Origin: Cyathus striatus
Taxonomy: Eukaryota > Basidiomycota > Agaricomycetes > Agaricales > Nidulariaceae
Reading direction: 5' to 3'
NCBI GenBank assembly: GCA_025738555.1
Contig: JAOVFP010000001.1
Location: forward strand, 2,108,001 to 2,172,000
DNA length: 64,000 nucleotides
The position numbers were made by a program, and so were the translations under genes. How positions within the stretch are numbered: position 1 is the first letter of the stretch; every line of letters starts with the position of its first letter. The notes beneath the pieces were generated by a model. The model did not search any database, was not told the DNA's origin, and worked only from the letters and a program-made list of their open reading frames with translations. Shown in pieces: positions 35,101 to 46,626 of this stretch.

Positions 35101-36429
35101 AGAAATGGAGATTGATATTTTCCCACACCTATTGATAACATACTATCTCACTACTACATCTTACAAATCAATTATATTTCATGCTACCACTACTATTCTT
35201 TACTACATTTTCCCACACCCTTCAGTATTAATAGCATACTATCTTCCTACCACATCTTCCTATGTTTCTTCTACAATATTTTCCCACACCTATTTTTCTC
35301 CTACCAGATATCTCTGCAGCACATTTTCTGACACATCTTCTACCATATTTCCCACACCTATTATTTCTGATGCCTCTTCTATGACATCTTTCAATGCTTC
35401 TACAACAGACCATCATCATGTTCAAAATCTTCATTAATAATACTAAAGTTTTGGCTGTTCTGCCATTTTATTACATGTTGAGTATGATAAAAGATCATAG
35501 AATGTATGAACCAATTAAAGTTGCTTGGAGTCATACGTTTCATAATAGATTCAAATCCACTAAGCCATGAGTTTAGCTGTTCACAGGCTTGTGTATTGAA
35601 TGCTCATTTGTGATATCTTTCACCATTTCTATCTTGTGCAATATAAACTAGATTTGGTGAAGAACCATCATGTGGTGCTGGATTACACCACTTTCTACAA
35701 AGGTAATCATCTGAGCAGTGATTTGTATAGTGATAGCCATCTACTACAAAGCAGCTACTTTTAAACCAATCTACCCAACTTCCATTTGCAACTGCTGTTT
35801 GAAGAAGTTTACATGCCTTATCAATACATATGTAATCTGGTCTTAATTCTTCATCAGGAAAAACATCTTCTAAGAACTTAAGTATATTGGTTGTTGACTC
35901 AGACTTCACAAACTTTGTCCATGCAATTACAGCACCACATGGAGCACATATTGTCTCTACACAATAATAGTGAGAGGCACTAAAATAATGAGATTTCTTT
36001 GAAATATTGGTATCTGACTCATCATGAGGCTGCTGAACACATCTTCCTCGGTTTTTATTCCAAGGTGGATTTTCAGCTAGTTTGTGAAGCATTCTTCGTG
36101 CACCATTTAAGTAATCTGAACTATGTTCTAAATTATATTTATGCCACATTTCCTGGTGCTCATTGCAAGCTTGTGTATTATCTATCTTTTGATTTTGACA
36201 GTCACAAACACGGCATCTTGCTCCAAATTCTTGGTTGTGAACATCACAAAATACACCTCCTCTATGGTTTACAAGAGTATTGGAACAATTGTCATATGCA
36301 CAGTGCTTAAAATATCACTAGTGTCAGCCAATTGTGATCATGAATTGCCCAGGATTTTTGAGCTCCTGATCAAATGAGCCAGGGCTTTTTTTGATCACCT
36401 ACTATTATATATTTACTAATGAATCTAGG

Positions 36430-36900
36430 AGGTACTAGTGGATGTATATGTGATCTTGGGTGATCACAGTATTTCAAAAGTGTATTAGCATATTATTGGT
36501 ACTAATGAGTGTATAGGTTATCATAGGTGATCATTAAGTGTTTTCAGTTGCACATTGATTTATTATTACTACTAATGAATATATAGATGATCATAGGTGA
36601 TCATTAAGTACTTTCAACTGCACATTGGTCTATTATTACTACTAATAAATATATAGGTAATCATAGGTGATCATTAAGTGTTTCAAGGGTGTATTAGCTT
36701 ATTATTAGTATTAGTGAATGTATAGATGATCATAAGTGATCATTAAACATTTCAAGGGCATATTGGCCTATTATCAGTACTAGTGAATATATAGGTGATC
36801 ATAGGTGATCATTAAGTGTTTCAAGGGCATATTAGCTTATTATTAGTACCAGTGAATGTATAGGTGATCATAGGTGATCATGCAGCATTTTCAAGGGTAT
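36430..36900. repeat. 69-bp tandem repeats, left arm
   Basis: GGTGATCATAGGTGATCATT, followed by A-A-G-T-G, TTTCAAGGGC, ATATTAGCTTATTATTAGTA and a CTAGTGAATGTATA spacer: about 69 bp, about seven units. The palindrome TGATCA occurs twice per unit. The right arm carries the inverse array at 39630-40190. Confidence 0.85.
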
Positions 36901-37124
36901 ACAAGCATAATGTTGGTACTAATGAATGTAGTTCTTCCCACATGTCACATTCTGTCACAGATATTCCCACACTCCAAAAATTTCCCATGCATCACATTTG
37001 TCACATTCCTCCTACCCATCACATATGTCATACATATTCCTGTGCTTCACATTTGTGATGCAAATTTGCATGCATCACATCTGTCATATATATTCCCATG
37101 CTCCACATTTGTCACATAAATTCG

Positions 37125-37560
37125 CACACATCACATTTGTCACATAAATTCGCACACATCACATTTGTCACATAAATTCGCACACGTCACATATGTCACA
37201 CATATTCGCACGCATCACATATACACATATTCGCATCTGTTACATATGTCACACATATTCCCATGTGCCACATATGTCACACATATTTGCACGCGTCACA
37301 GCTGTCACACATATTCTCACGCGTCACAGTTGTCACACATTTTTGCCGTGTCACATATGTCACATATATTCGCACATATCACAGTTGTCACACATATTCT
37401 CACACATCACAGTTGTCACACATATTCGCACATGTCTCAGTTGTCACACATATTCTCATGCATTACAGTTGTTACACATTTTTCCCATGTGTCACATTTG
37501 TCACGTATATTGTAACGCGTCACATTTATCATAACGTCACGCATGTCACACATGTTGTAC
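37125..37560. repeat. About 28-bp GTCACA repeats, left arm
   Basis: Units such as GCGTCACAGCTGTCACACAT with ATTC(G/T)CAC repeat about 15 times. The inverse array lies at 39000-39440. The motif GTCACA also dominates the foldback element at 2832-4150. Confidence 0.85.
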
Positions 37561-37699
37561 ATATTCTCGCACTCCATGAATTTCCCACACATTGCATTTG
37601 TCACATTCTTTCTATGCATCACATATGTCACATTCTTCTGGCACTTCATGTTTGTCATATATAGTTATACACATTATAATTGTCACGCTTTTCATATAT

Positions 37700-38870
37700 G
37701 TCACACCTTTTGTCACACTATCAGACATATTAAATTTCATGCATATTATGTTTGTCAACTATTTCTTTACATTTCATTACTAAGGAATCAGAGGACCCTG
37801 TGACACTACAATTAACTATCAGTCTGCCATCAACAATTGATTTAATTTTGAAAATTATGTCAAGAGCAAGAAACTCAGCAATAGATGTTGCATAGACCAC
37901 TTTCTGATGCTGTCTGGTTAGATTGGATATGAAGATTCTGGAATGTCTGTTGACTGCCAATTCTAGATGGTGTCTGATCCTAGCAAAGTGAAAAAGTAGT
38001 GGCCACTGGGCAAGAATGAGTAGTGAAGTACAGGTGGCATTTTCATACTTAGGAAAAGATACATATACTAATGAACTATATAACATGTGTAACATGTTAC
38101 AGATGTGAACATATATGGCACTGAAATGGTAAAACTAAATGTGACACAATATCACTTAGAGTGGAGATAGTGTTCATTAATTCTTTCTATCAATAAAACA
38201 AAGAAACTGTCTTGTACTGATATAGAGTAAGCAACTCTGAGACTCAATAATGTGTGTTGTTGAAGACATCAGTATAGCTAGTAGTTGATGCAAGAATTAT
38301 CATAATGACTGTGATGTGGAATCACATATTTTACTATTCTTTCACATTTTGTATCCATGAGTGGTTCTATCACTGTCCTATTCAATAGCAAAATTTTCAA
38401 TGCCATCATATCACATCCCTAGTTCTGATTGTAAAACATGTCATACAATCTCATTCCAAATTTATCATACTTTGTCAATGAATCTATAGACCTACATACA
38501 CTCTACATTTTCCATTCATGCTTCTAATTACTCTCACACTTCTATAATTTTCTAATTATCATATCACAAGTTATAACCTTCAATTCTACAAGAGCATATA
38601 TATTTCTTTTGTTTTAATAATTTACTGTGCACTTTTGGATACTTTGCTTTGGTAACAATTTGAATAATGATTTACAGGTAACTACACATATGTGATTGGT
38701 TTATCTCATCTTCACTGTTAAGTGTACAGTACTTCATAATTCCCTTCTGGAGCTTCCCTATTGTGCCTTCAGACTTCACAAATTTGATCAAATATAAGAA
38801 GCATTAATAAGTGCATATCCTTACTATTGTTATGACCTGAGTTATTTTCTGCACATTATAACAGGTCAAT
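37700..38870. other. Loop of the giant foldback element
   Basis: Unique AT-rich sequence between the arms. The only sizeable frame is 37730-38095 on minus (121 residues, with HHLELAVNRHSRIFISNL and IKSIVDGRLIVNC). I recognise no family in it; it may be a captured host fragment. Confidence 0.5.
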
Positions 38871-41353
38871 ACATGTTGCACATGGCATATGTGAAAAGTG
38901 TGAAAAACATGAAGCACCAGAAGAATGTGATAAATGTGACTACTGTGATGCTTGCTAATATATGTAACAAATGTGGAGAGTGGGAATATATGTGACATAT
39001 GTGATGCATAGAAAGAATGTGACAAATGCAATGTGTGGGAAATTCATGGAGTGTGGGAATATGTACAACATGTGTGGCATGCGTGACATTATGACAAATG
39101 TGACGCGTGACAATATCGTGACAACTGTCACATGTGCGAATATATGTGATGAAAGTGACACACAGGAAAAATGTGTGACAACTGTGATGCATGAGAATAT
39201 GTGTGACAGCTGTGACGCGTGCAAATATGTGTGACAACTGTGACATGCGTGAATATATGTGACAAATGTGACACGGCAAAAATGTGTGACAACTGTGACG
39301 CGTGAGAATATGTGTGACAGCTGTGACGCGTGCAAATATGTGTGACATATGTGACGCGTGCGAATATGTGTGACAGATGTGACGTATGCGAATTTATGTG
39401 ACAAATGTGAAGCGTGGGAATATATATGACAGATGTGATGCATGCAAATTTACATCACAAATGTGAAGCACAGGAATATGTATGACATATGTGATGGGTA
39501 GGAGGAATGTGACAAATGTGATGCATGGGAAATTTTTGGAGTGTGGGAATATCTGTGACAGAATGTGACATGTGGGAAGAACTACATTCATTAGTACCAA
39601 CATTATGCTTGTATACCCTTGAAAATGCTGCATGATCACCTATGATCACCTATACATTCACTGGTACTAATAATAAGCTAATATGCCCTTGAAACACTTA
39701 ATGATCACCTATGATCACCTATATATTCACTAGTACTGATAATAGGCCAATATGCCCTTGAAATGTTTAATGATCACTTATGATCATCTATACATTCACT
39801 AGTACTAATAATAAGCTAATACACCCTTGAAACACTTAATGATCACCTATGATCACCTATACATTCACTAGTACTGATAATAGGCCAATATGCCCTTGAA
39901 ATGTTTAATGATCACTTATGATCATCTATACATTCACTAGTACTAATAATAAGCTAATACACCCTTGAAATGCTTAATGATCACCTATGATTACCTATAT
40001 ATTTATTAGTAGTAATAATAGATCAATGTGCAGTTGAAAATACTTAATGATCACCTATGATCATCTATATATTCATTAATAGTAATAATAAATCAATGTG
40101 CAACTGAAAACACTTAATGATCACCTATGATCACCTATACACTCATTAGTACCAATAATATGCTAATACACTTTTGAAACACTGTGATCACCCAAGATCA
40201 CATATACATCCACTAGTACCTCCTAGATTCATTAGTAAATATATAATAGTAGGTGATCAAAAAAAGCCCTGGCTCATTTGATCAGGAGCTCAAAAATCCT
40301 GGGCAATTCATGATCAAATTGGCTGACACCCCTCAAAATATGTATTAGTATAATATTGTTTAGTTTTAGTTGTGCATTACCTGTGGCCCCATAACAATCC
40401 CATAATTACTACCATTTTAACTGTTGCACTCTCATCTGGTAGTGAGTCTTGAGTTTCTCTATAAGGCTGTGTACACTCTAAGCAGCTGTGATCATGTGAT
40501 GCACGTATTTTTCCATTTTCACCCAACCTTGCAAATGCTTCTTCTGTTAATGCAATAATTGAAAGTCCATCAAGACTAATAAAATTAACACCAGATCCTG
40601 CAGAAACCATGTGTATTGATTCATGTATAAAAGCCTCCCGTATGCACATGTAGTGCCCATCCTTTACAGCTCAGTGTCTCACACTCTGCAGCTATAGGAC
40701 ATATTATATGAACAGGATCGATACTAGCATGAGATACAGGTTTCAGTTGACCTTCAAAAACTTTTCTCTCCTGATTGAAAGGATACAAGTTCAGAAGTCT
40801 TGCCATTTCATCTAATTTAGTGCCTAACAAAATAGATCTGCCTGTTCGAGTTGTGTGTTCATCAATTTCATTATCTTCAAAGAGATCATCTGAGTCCATG
40901 CCAATTTTTTCCTGAATAGCTCTAGCCAGTAATCTAATCCATGCAGTTGCATCAACATTTTTTTCTCCTTTCAACTTTGCATTCTGCTGTCTTGCATGAA
41001 GACTTAATAAATCAACATTATCAATCATAGAGAACAATATAACCAATGTGGCAGAGAGTGTAATGTTTTCACCAAAATTTGACAGAATAAATTTACTGAA
41101 CACATCAAATGTGATGTTAGGAAATGGTTGTTCATTTGCTGCCATTACTGGTTGAATAAGAAGAAATGGAACTAATGTTGCACTTGGAAGCCATTGAAAT
41201 AGCCAGATAATTAATAACCAGAATAAAATATGTTGAGTTATTCCTGGCATGAATATAGCCCATATACAAGTTAAGCACCACAGATATATCTCAAAATTTG
41301 TAGCCCAACTGAAAAACTCCATTGTAAACTATTACAATTTAAATTCAATATAC

Positions 41354-43643
41354 TTACTTGCGCTTTTTTGAACTAGACTTCTCTTTTTCCTCATGAGCTT
41401 TCTCATCTCTTCCTCCCTTCTCCTCCTTGCTCTTTCCCTTTCCCTTTCCCTTCCTTTTCTCCTTCTTCTCCTTAAGCCACTTTTTCAGATCCAAAAATGT
41501 ATAATAATCGCTTTCAAAGCCCCAAAGATCCAGATCAGAAGGACTATCCTGATCCTCAGCCAACCAAGACTGCATGGCTGGAAAATCTGCAATCTTATCG
41601 AAATTTGAGTAGTTCTCATACCAGGCTGAAGACGATACAAAAACTGTGATGATTTCCTTCTTTGTTGCCTTTGCAACTGGCCAAGTTCTGTTCTTATCTA
41701 TGATGTTGTGGTCAGAAACTGCCTTTATACAGGCAAGATACCTCTGATATGCAACTCGAAGTCCAGGGGCTGTGCTCTCAAGAATATCCCTAGGAAGCTT
41801 TAGAACCTCAATAAGCTCTTCAGTGCATTGCTCCGAGATTCCACCCCTTTGAATGAGAGAAGGGTATGAGAGCAAGAAACAGTATGAGAACTGGCTGCAG
41901 AGCTTCCAGCTGACTTAGACTGAATAGAATACATCTCAACATCAAGGGAGGGTGGTGCATTTGGCATAAATCCAGACTATAAAACAACACAATATAAGTA
42001 AATGGTACAAGAATAAAAGAATAAAATATATGGCTACACTTAGTATTGGCAAAATATGCTTGCCATCAATCCTCAGCCAGTCAACTTCTTCATCGTCCTT
42101 AACAGCAGATTCGAAATTTCCAAGAATATTCCAAGCCTTACTTTCATAGACATATAAACAGCGATCAGCAGCTGAAATGATATTAGTATATGAATAAAAT
42201 ATGAAAGAAAACATACTAAAGAAATGTTCGGCTTTGTCTTTGAGTTTTTTCAAGACAGGCCCAATGGTTACAGTAAGGTTATGCTTCAATGTAAATGAAG
42301 CCACTCCAGGTACCATGACAGTACTAGGATCTGCATTGGATACATACAGCCAAACCCACCTCTTAACTGGACCAACAGCAGTGCTTTCAACAGCACTGTG
42401 AAAGTCAGTGGCATTTGGGTGATTCCCAAATGCATTTCCTCTAAGAATGTCACCTACTTAGAGTTAGTACATATATATTTATACAAATAGTAGGTTTACC
42501 TTCACTCCTTGAAGAACCTTTAGGGCTAATATTGGTGATATCCACTGTGTCTACCACACCTGGTTTACTGGTAGCATGAGGTGGACTAACTGGTGGACTA
42601 GTCATGACGATGTCTACCTCTGCAAAGAACAATGAGTTAGTATAAATACAAATATTACTGAAAATCCATACCTTTATTCTTACTGGTCCTGTCTTCTGTA
42701 TGATTGTCATTGGACTTATCACTCCCTTTCAAGATTTTAAATACAGTAATACAGTTATAAAATTACTGAATTTTTCTTACCTTTACCCTTACTGATCTGA
42801 TCTTCTGTGTGCTTTTTGTCAGGCTTGAAATATGTGATACTAATATCACCTACCATCACTGTGATCTGATTCATTTTCATAACTTGCACCTGGTCCATCA
42901 CTTGAACTTTCAGTATTCTCTGAAATATAACTTGTGTTAGTAAATATATATGTAAGCTATCAACTCAAACCTTTATTTTCAGTTTTGTTATTGGTTTCAT
43001 ATCCATCAGATTCCTGTTCTTCTTCAACTGTAGACAATATAAATATTTAGATACACATTTTATGCATGTAAATGAATATTTTCTTACCTTTTTCCATGTC
43101 TGAATGGCACTTACAAGTAACAGTGAAGACAGGAGCTGCTGGTTGAAGTACATCAGAAGATGGGCCCTGCTTTGGAGGGGCAACAGGAAGGCTGCTTTCC
43201 TCCAGCACCCTTTCAGCACTAAGTATTATTAGTACATAAATATTGTATAAATATATGTAATACATACACAGTAAGGTCAGGTACACCCTCTTCATCTGCA
43301 GCAGCATCCTCAGCTCTTTTCATTTCCGAAGTTTTTCTAAAAAAGCATTAATAAGGCAGTAAAAGAAAGTTATTAAACCATACCGAGTTTTTTTGCCTTT
43401 CTTGCCTTTTACAGTTTTTTTACCCTGTTTTTCCTGCACTTTTTCAGTCTCCTCATTATCTGTAATAGATTCATTGGCCTTAGCCTGCTTCTTTGTTGGT
43501 GGTTGAGCTGTAAGATCAGCAGCAGAAGTTCCATGCTTGTGAGACTCGCTGCAAGTTTCATGTGTAGCTGAAAGTGGAGCAGACTCAGTAGGAGTGATAC
43601 TGGAAGCCTGAGTTGTAGCAGAGCAAGTAGAATGACGAGCCAT
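41354..43643 (-). pseudogene. KDZ-B gene 1: KDZ-linked accessory protein of unknown function
   Basis: ATG at 43643 (MARHSTCSATTQASS) begins a Ser/Thr- and Lys-rich exon ending KGKKGKKTR, followed by an intron. Several short exons follow: KTSEMKRAEDAAADEEG, the Cys-containing VTCKCHSDMEKG, and an acidic VEEEQESDG. A middle block has DDEEVDWLRIDGKHILPIL. The conserved C-terminal block is GGISEQCTEEL, ESTAPGLRVAYQRYLACIKA, NRTWPVAKATKKEII, FPAMQSWL, DLDLWGFESDYYTFLDLKKW and a long Lys/Glu tail (stop 41354). Compared with KDZ-A, one base is missing near 41865, so the frame breaks there. It ends about 30 bp before the gene 2 start. Function unknown; the basic tail would suit nucleic-acid binding. 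Confidence 0.7.
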
Positions 43644-43689
43644 TGTATGTAGATGTGTTGTTAAAATGCTTTGAGATAGCTAGATAGTG

Positions 43690-44640
43690 GTGGTGGTTAA
43701 GACAGAGGATGTTCAAGGCAGAGAGGAGGGGACAGAGGACAATGGGGGATGGAGGACGACAGGGGACGGAGGACAATGGGGGATGGAGGACATTCGAGGT
43801 AGAGGAGGGGGGCATGTGCATGCTTGTCCTGGCAGGCAACAAGGAGGGGGGATGCACACATGCTTGTCACTTGCTAGATGAGGTGGGGGAGAGGATGATG
43901 AGGGGACGAGGGATGGAGGATGTGTGAGGGGAGGAGGGGAGGACAGCACACTCGTCCTTGTCATTTGTGGGACGAGGAGGCAGGTGGGGAGGGGGAGACA
44001 TGGTGCTGCCATCACTCTCATCATTTGTGAGACGAGGCAGGGGAGGGGGGGGAGATGGCATCCTCCTCCTCATCATTTGCCAGACAAGGCAGGGGAGGGG
44101 GGGGAGATGGCATCCTCCTCCTCATCATTTGCCAGACAAGGCAGGGGAGGGGGGGGAGATGGCATCCTCCTCCTCATCATTTGCCAGACGAGGAGGAAGG
44201 GGGACACATGCTTGTCTCCTCACTTGCCAGATGAGGAGGCGTGGGAGGAGGGGAGACTCATGCTTGTCCTCATCACTTGCCAGATGAGGAGGGGGGGGAC
44301 ACATGCTCGTCTTGTCACTTGCCAGATGAGGAGGGGGGACGCATGCTTGTCTCATCACTTGCCAGATGAGGAGGCGTGAGAGGAGGGGAGAGATGCACAC
44401 TCGTCCTTGTCACTTGCAAGATGAGGAGGTGTAGGAGGAGCAGGGAGACACATGCTCGTCCTCATCACTTGCCAGACGAGGAGGTGTGGGAGGAGTGGGG
44501 AGATGCATTCTCGTCCTTGTCACTTGCCAGAAAAGGAGGCATAGGAGGAGGGGGGAGACATACACTCATCCTCATCATTTGTGAGACAAGGTGGCAGTGG
44601 AGGAGGGTGAGCCTAGATGATAAGGAGGGAGGGAGTGAGA
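43690..44640. repeat. G-rich minisatellite array in KDZ-B
   Basis: Units with CATTTGCCAGACAAGG or CACTTGCCAGATGAGG plus GGAGGGGGGGGAGA. Within 44030-44185 a unit of about 54 bp is repeated three times almost exactly. Same position and style as the KDZ-A array. Confidence 0.9.
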
Positions 44641-45063
44641 TGGAAGAGGGAAGAGGGAGAAGAAGAGTATATACTCATATTTAGCCATGTATGCACTCAC
44701 ACACACACCCTTCCCACCATGGTGCCTGTGCCATAACTACATGTTATTGATCTTCATCTTGAAGAAGATTGATTTGTCAGCTGCTGAAAACAATTGGTGG
44801 GGCGACAACGTGGGAGCAGGGCTTGAGGTGAAGATGTTGGAGTAGGTCATGGAGCAATGACATGGGAAGGGCAACAATGTGGGAGGGGCTTGAGGCAACA
44901 ATGTGGGAAGGAGGCATGAAGTGATGATGTGAGTGATGTGCTGACATGGGAGGGTGACGTGTGACGTGGGAGAAAAAGAAAAATGCGATGGGAAAAATGA
45001 CATACCATTTAAGGAAAGTGACATATATGGTGATTATGTACCATACTGTCTCTAGAAAATATA

Positions 45064-45150
45064 AGACTGTTTGGTGTATCGGTATAGCATACATTCAAGT
45101 TGCTCATGTGACTTATGTGTTCAAAGAGAGTTTGATTCCAGCTCGTTGCA
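45064..45150 (+). ncRNA. tRNA-like Pol III segment in KDZ-B
   Basis: TTGGTGTATCGGTAT (A-box-like), then AGTTTGATTCCAG (B-box-like), then a T-run. It aligns along its length with the KDZ-A segment, including the flanking ATTAATA and CTAATA text after it. Confidence 0.5.
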
Positions 45151-45245
45151 TATTTTTACTATAAATTAATATAAGGTAACTAATACTAATAACAAGTAAC
45201 TAGTAATACTAATACCAATGATGGCTAATAGAGAGTCTGTGTCTG

Positions 45246-45515
45246 CCTAGTTCCAACTGGAGTCCAGGTGAGTTCTGAAAGGATTTAGTCCAATGGAATT
45301 CCTGCTAAACTTGCCGGACTCCAGCTAATGAAAGGATTCCTGGTGAACTCCAGGTGGACTCTATGCGGACTGGAACTGGACTGGAATTGAAAAAATTGTC
45401 TGAACTTGCAGCCAAAATGAGTCCAGCTGGAGTCCAGCTGGATTCCATGAACTATCCAGAAAATCCTTGAAGTCCATCCAGATAGTCCGTGGAATCCACG
45501 GAGTCCAGACAGAAT
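45246..45515. repeat. GGACTCC minisatellite, right end of KDZ-B
   Basis: TCCAGGTG(A/G)(A/G)(T/C)TC and GTCCAGCTGGAGTCCAG-type units leading into the terminal G-run. Confidence 0.8.
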
Positions 45516-45689
45516 GGGGGGGCAAGTGTAAAGACCTCCCATTTTCAGTGAGGAGCTCAGCTAGACCAATCTCAGGAATTGTATAGAACTGTATTTGTTC
45601 CACTCTGTATTTTGCTTATGCAATAAATGTAAGTAAATTAATATAACCACTATAAAGAATTGACAACTTACTGGAGCTTACTGGGAAAT

Positions 45690-46299
45690 TGTCACATCCC
45701 GTTCTTTTCCACTAGGGACAAGAACCTCGGAGTAGATAGTCTAATAGAAGCGGAGTAACTCGCGCATGTTAGTAGGGTGCGTGGAGGTAGTGAACGAGTA
45801 CGGGAGTAGTGGAACGTTGGCTTCAACTTGTGTGTTGCGCCCCTTGGACTTCCAGTTCCATATTTAGAACAAAGCGGAGTAAGTGGCAAAATAGCGGAGT
45901 TGGCTCAAGGCCCAAGTGGGAGAAGGGTGTAAACGTAGTTGATTTGAAACTGAAGTCTATCTACATTACAGGAGTAGTTTATATAGTAAACTACTTTGTC
46001 CGAATGCGTACGGAGTAATGCCAATGGGTATGTGGCATCCTAGGGTTAAGTAAACTCCATGAAATGTAGAACATGGTAAACTAGTAGTACGCCTCTAGAT
46101 TATAGTCATAGGAGAAATGGCCGCGGCCGGAGAACAAGGTAGAAATATTAAAGGGAAGGAACAAGTAAACAGTTACAAGTAAACATTAGTAATGGGAGTT
46201 TGATATATAATAAGTATACATAGTCCGGAGGAAACGTACTAAAAGCGGAGTAAACCCGGAGTTGACTCCAATAGTACAGGGATTGTCACGGATATGACA
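45690..46299 (-). repeat. 3' LTR of gypsy-2
   Basis: 610 bp. About four transitions separate it from the right LTR, so the insertion is young but older than, or differently repaired from, gypsy-1. Confidence 0.96.
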
Positions 46300-46316
46300 G
46301 TATCCTCCCATTAAGG
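46300..46316 (-). promoter_or_regulatory. Polypurine tract of gypsy-2
   Basis: On the minus strand, TTAATGGGAGGATAC lies directly before the 3' LTR, corresponding in position and in its ATAC ending to gypsy-1 (AAGGGGGGAATAC). Confidence 0.7.
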
Positions 46317-46626
46317 CCGAGCCTTCGAGGCCTTTGAGACGAATAGAAATAGTTATGCTTATTCAGCAGTGAAAACTCCGGAGATTGCTGAGGGCAATGC
46401 CAGAGGTGGAGTAATGATAATGTGGCGGAGATAATGAGTCTGGGAGTGAAAATGAAGATAGAAATGAAATCGAGCCAGAGGAAAATGTGCATAGACAGGA
46501 GAAAATGTTTTGTAGGTTTTGGACTTTGAATTGTTTTTTGGTGTATGTGTGCGCACGAGTGCACTAGGAATTGAGACTAAGAAAAGGAGTGAAAGCGGAG
46601 TAAAATGAGTTAGAGCGGAGTAAAAT
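46317..46626 (-). other. 3' untranslated region of gypsy-2
   Basis: 310 bp between the pol stop and the polypurine tract, rich in CTCCG/CGGAG. In gypsy-1 the same interval is 2 kb and holds the antisense gene; no such gene is present here. Confidence 0.8.

Larger units (their letters stand above)
36316..40333. mobile_element. Giant foldback element, 4.0 kb, inserted in KDZ-B gene 2
   Basis: Two inverted arms of about 1.4 kb (36316-37700 and 38870-40333) enclose a loop of about 1.2 kb. Each arm has a terminal about 90 bp (GTGTCAGCCAATT…GATCATGAATTGCC), then about seven 69-bp units with a GATCATAGGTGATCA core, then about 28-bp GTCACA(C/T)ATATTCGCAC units. Flanks: TAAAATAT (36308-36315) and CAAAATAT (40334-40341), a 7/8-matching duplication of hAT-like size. 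The uninterrupted site survives in KDZ-A near 21568-21580 (TTAAAATATATATTAG). No transposase is encoded. Confidence 0.85.
35430..41322 (-). pseudogene. KDZ-B gene 2: CxC5/CxC6-DDE transposase-like protein, interrupted
   Basis: N-terminal part 41322-40378 (MEFFSWATNFEIY, hydrophobic segment ILFWLLIIWLFQWL, CxC5 start ICPIAAECETLSCKGW). A deletion near 40640 removes about 130 codons present in KDZ-C and partly in KDZ-A. Then comes HSCLECTQPY. The foldback element (36316-40333) lies in the intron just before the CxC6 exon. The C-terminal part, 36303-35430, has the CxC6 cluster, CVETICAPCG, YICIDKAC, FVVDGYHYTNH, DYLCRKWCNPAP, a TGA at 35604 (KDZ-A has CGA), then ACEQLNSW with the expected Glu. 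DDE-type (RNase H fold) KDZ chemistry is inferred from the family. Confidence 0.82.
34821..45532 (-). mobile_element. KDZ-B: two-gene KDZ-class transposon, split by a foldback element
   Basis: Left end TTTGCACTCCCCCCCCC at 34821. Right end, reverse-complemented, TTTACACTTGCCCCCCC, ending at 45532. Removing the 4.0 kb insertion leaves about 6.7 kb, the same size as KDZ-A, and the two are clearly closer to each other than to KDZ-C. The order of parts is identical to KDZ-A. The left flank also ends CAGTAC and the right also begins GACCTC, so those hexamers may belong to the element ends rather than to the target. Confidence 0.75.

Noticed and set aside
36900..37560. Regularly spaced short repeats resembling a CRISPR array
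   Set aside because: Repeats are contiguous and degenerate without unique spacers of constant size, the setting is a eukaryotic transposon, and an inverted partner array exists at 39000-39440.
36864..37803. Cys/His-rich frames (CHICHTYSHASQLS-like) suggesting zinc fingers, with the mirror set at 38804-39639
   Set aside because: Translations of the GTCACACATATTC repeat units. The C and H spacing is imposed by the satellite and appears on both arms.
45690..46299. Gypsy-1 and gypsy-2 as one family
   Set aside because: Pol proteins are clearly related, but the LTRs differ in length (444 against 610 bp) and show no alignable sequence beyond the TGTCA/TGACA ends and the CTCCG word.
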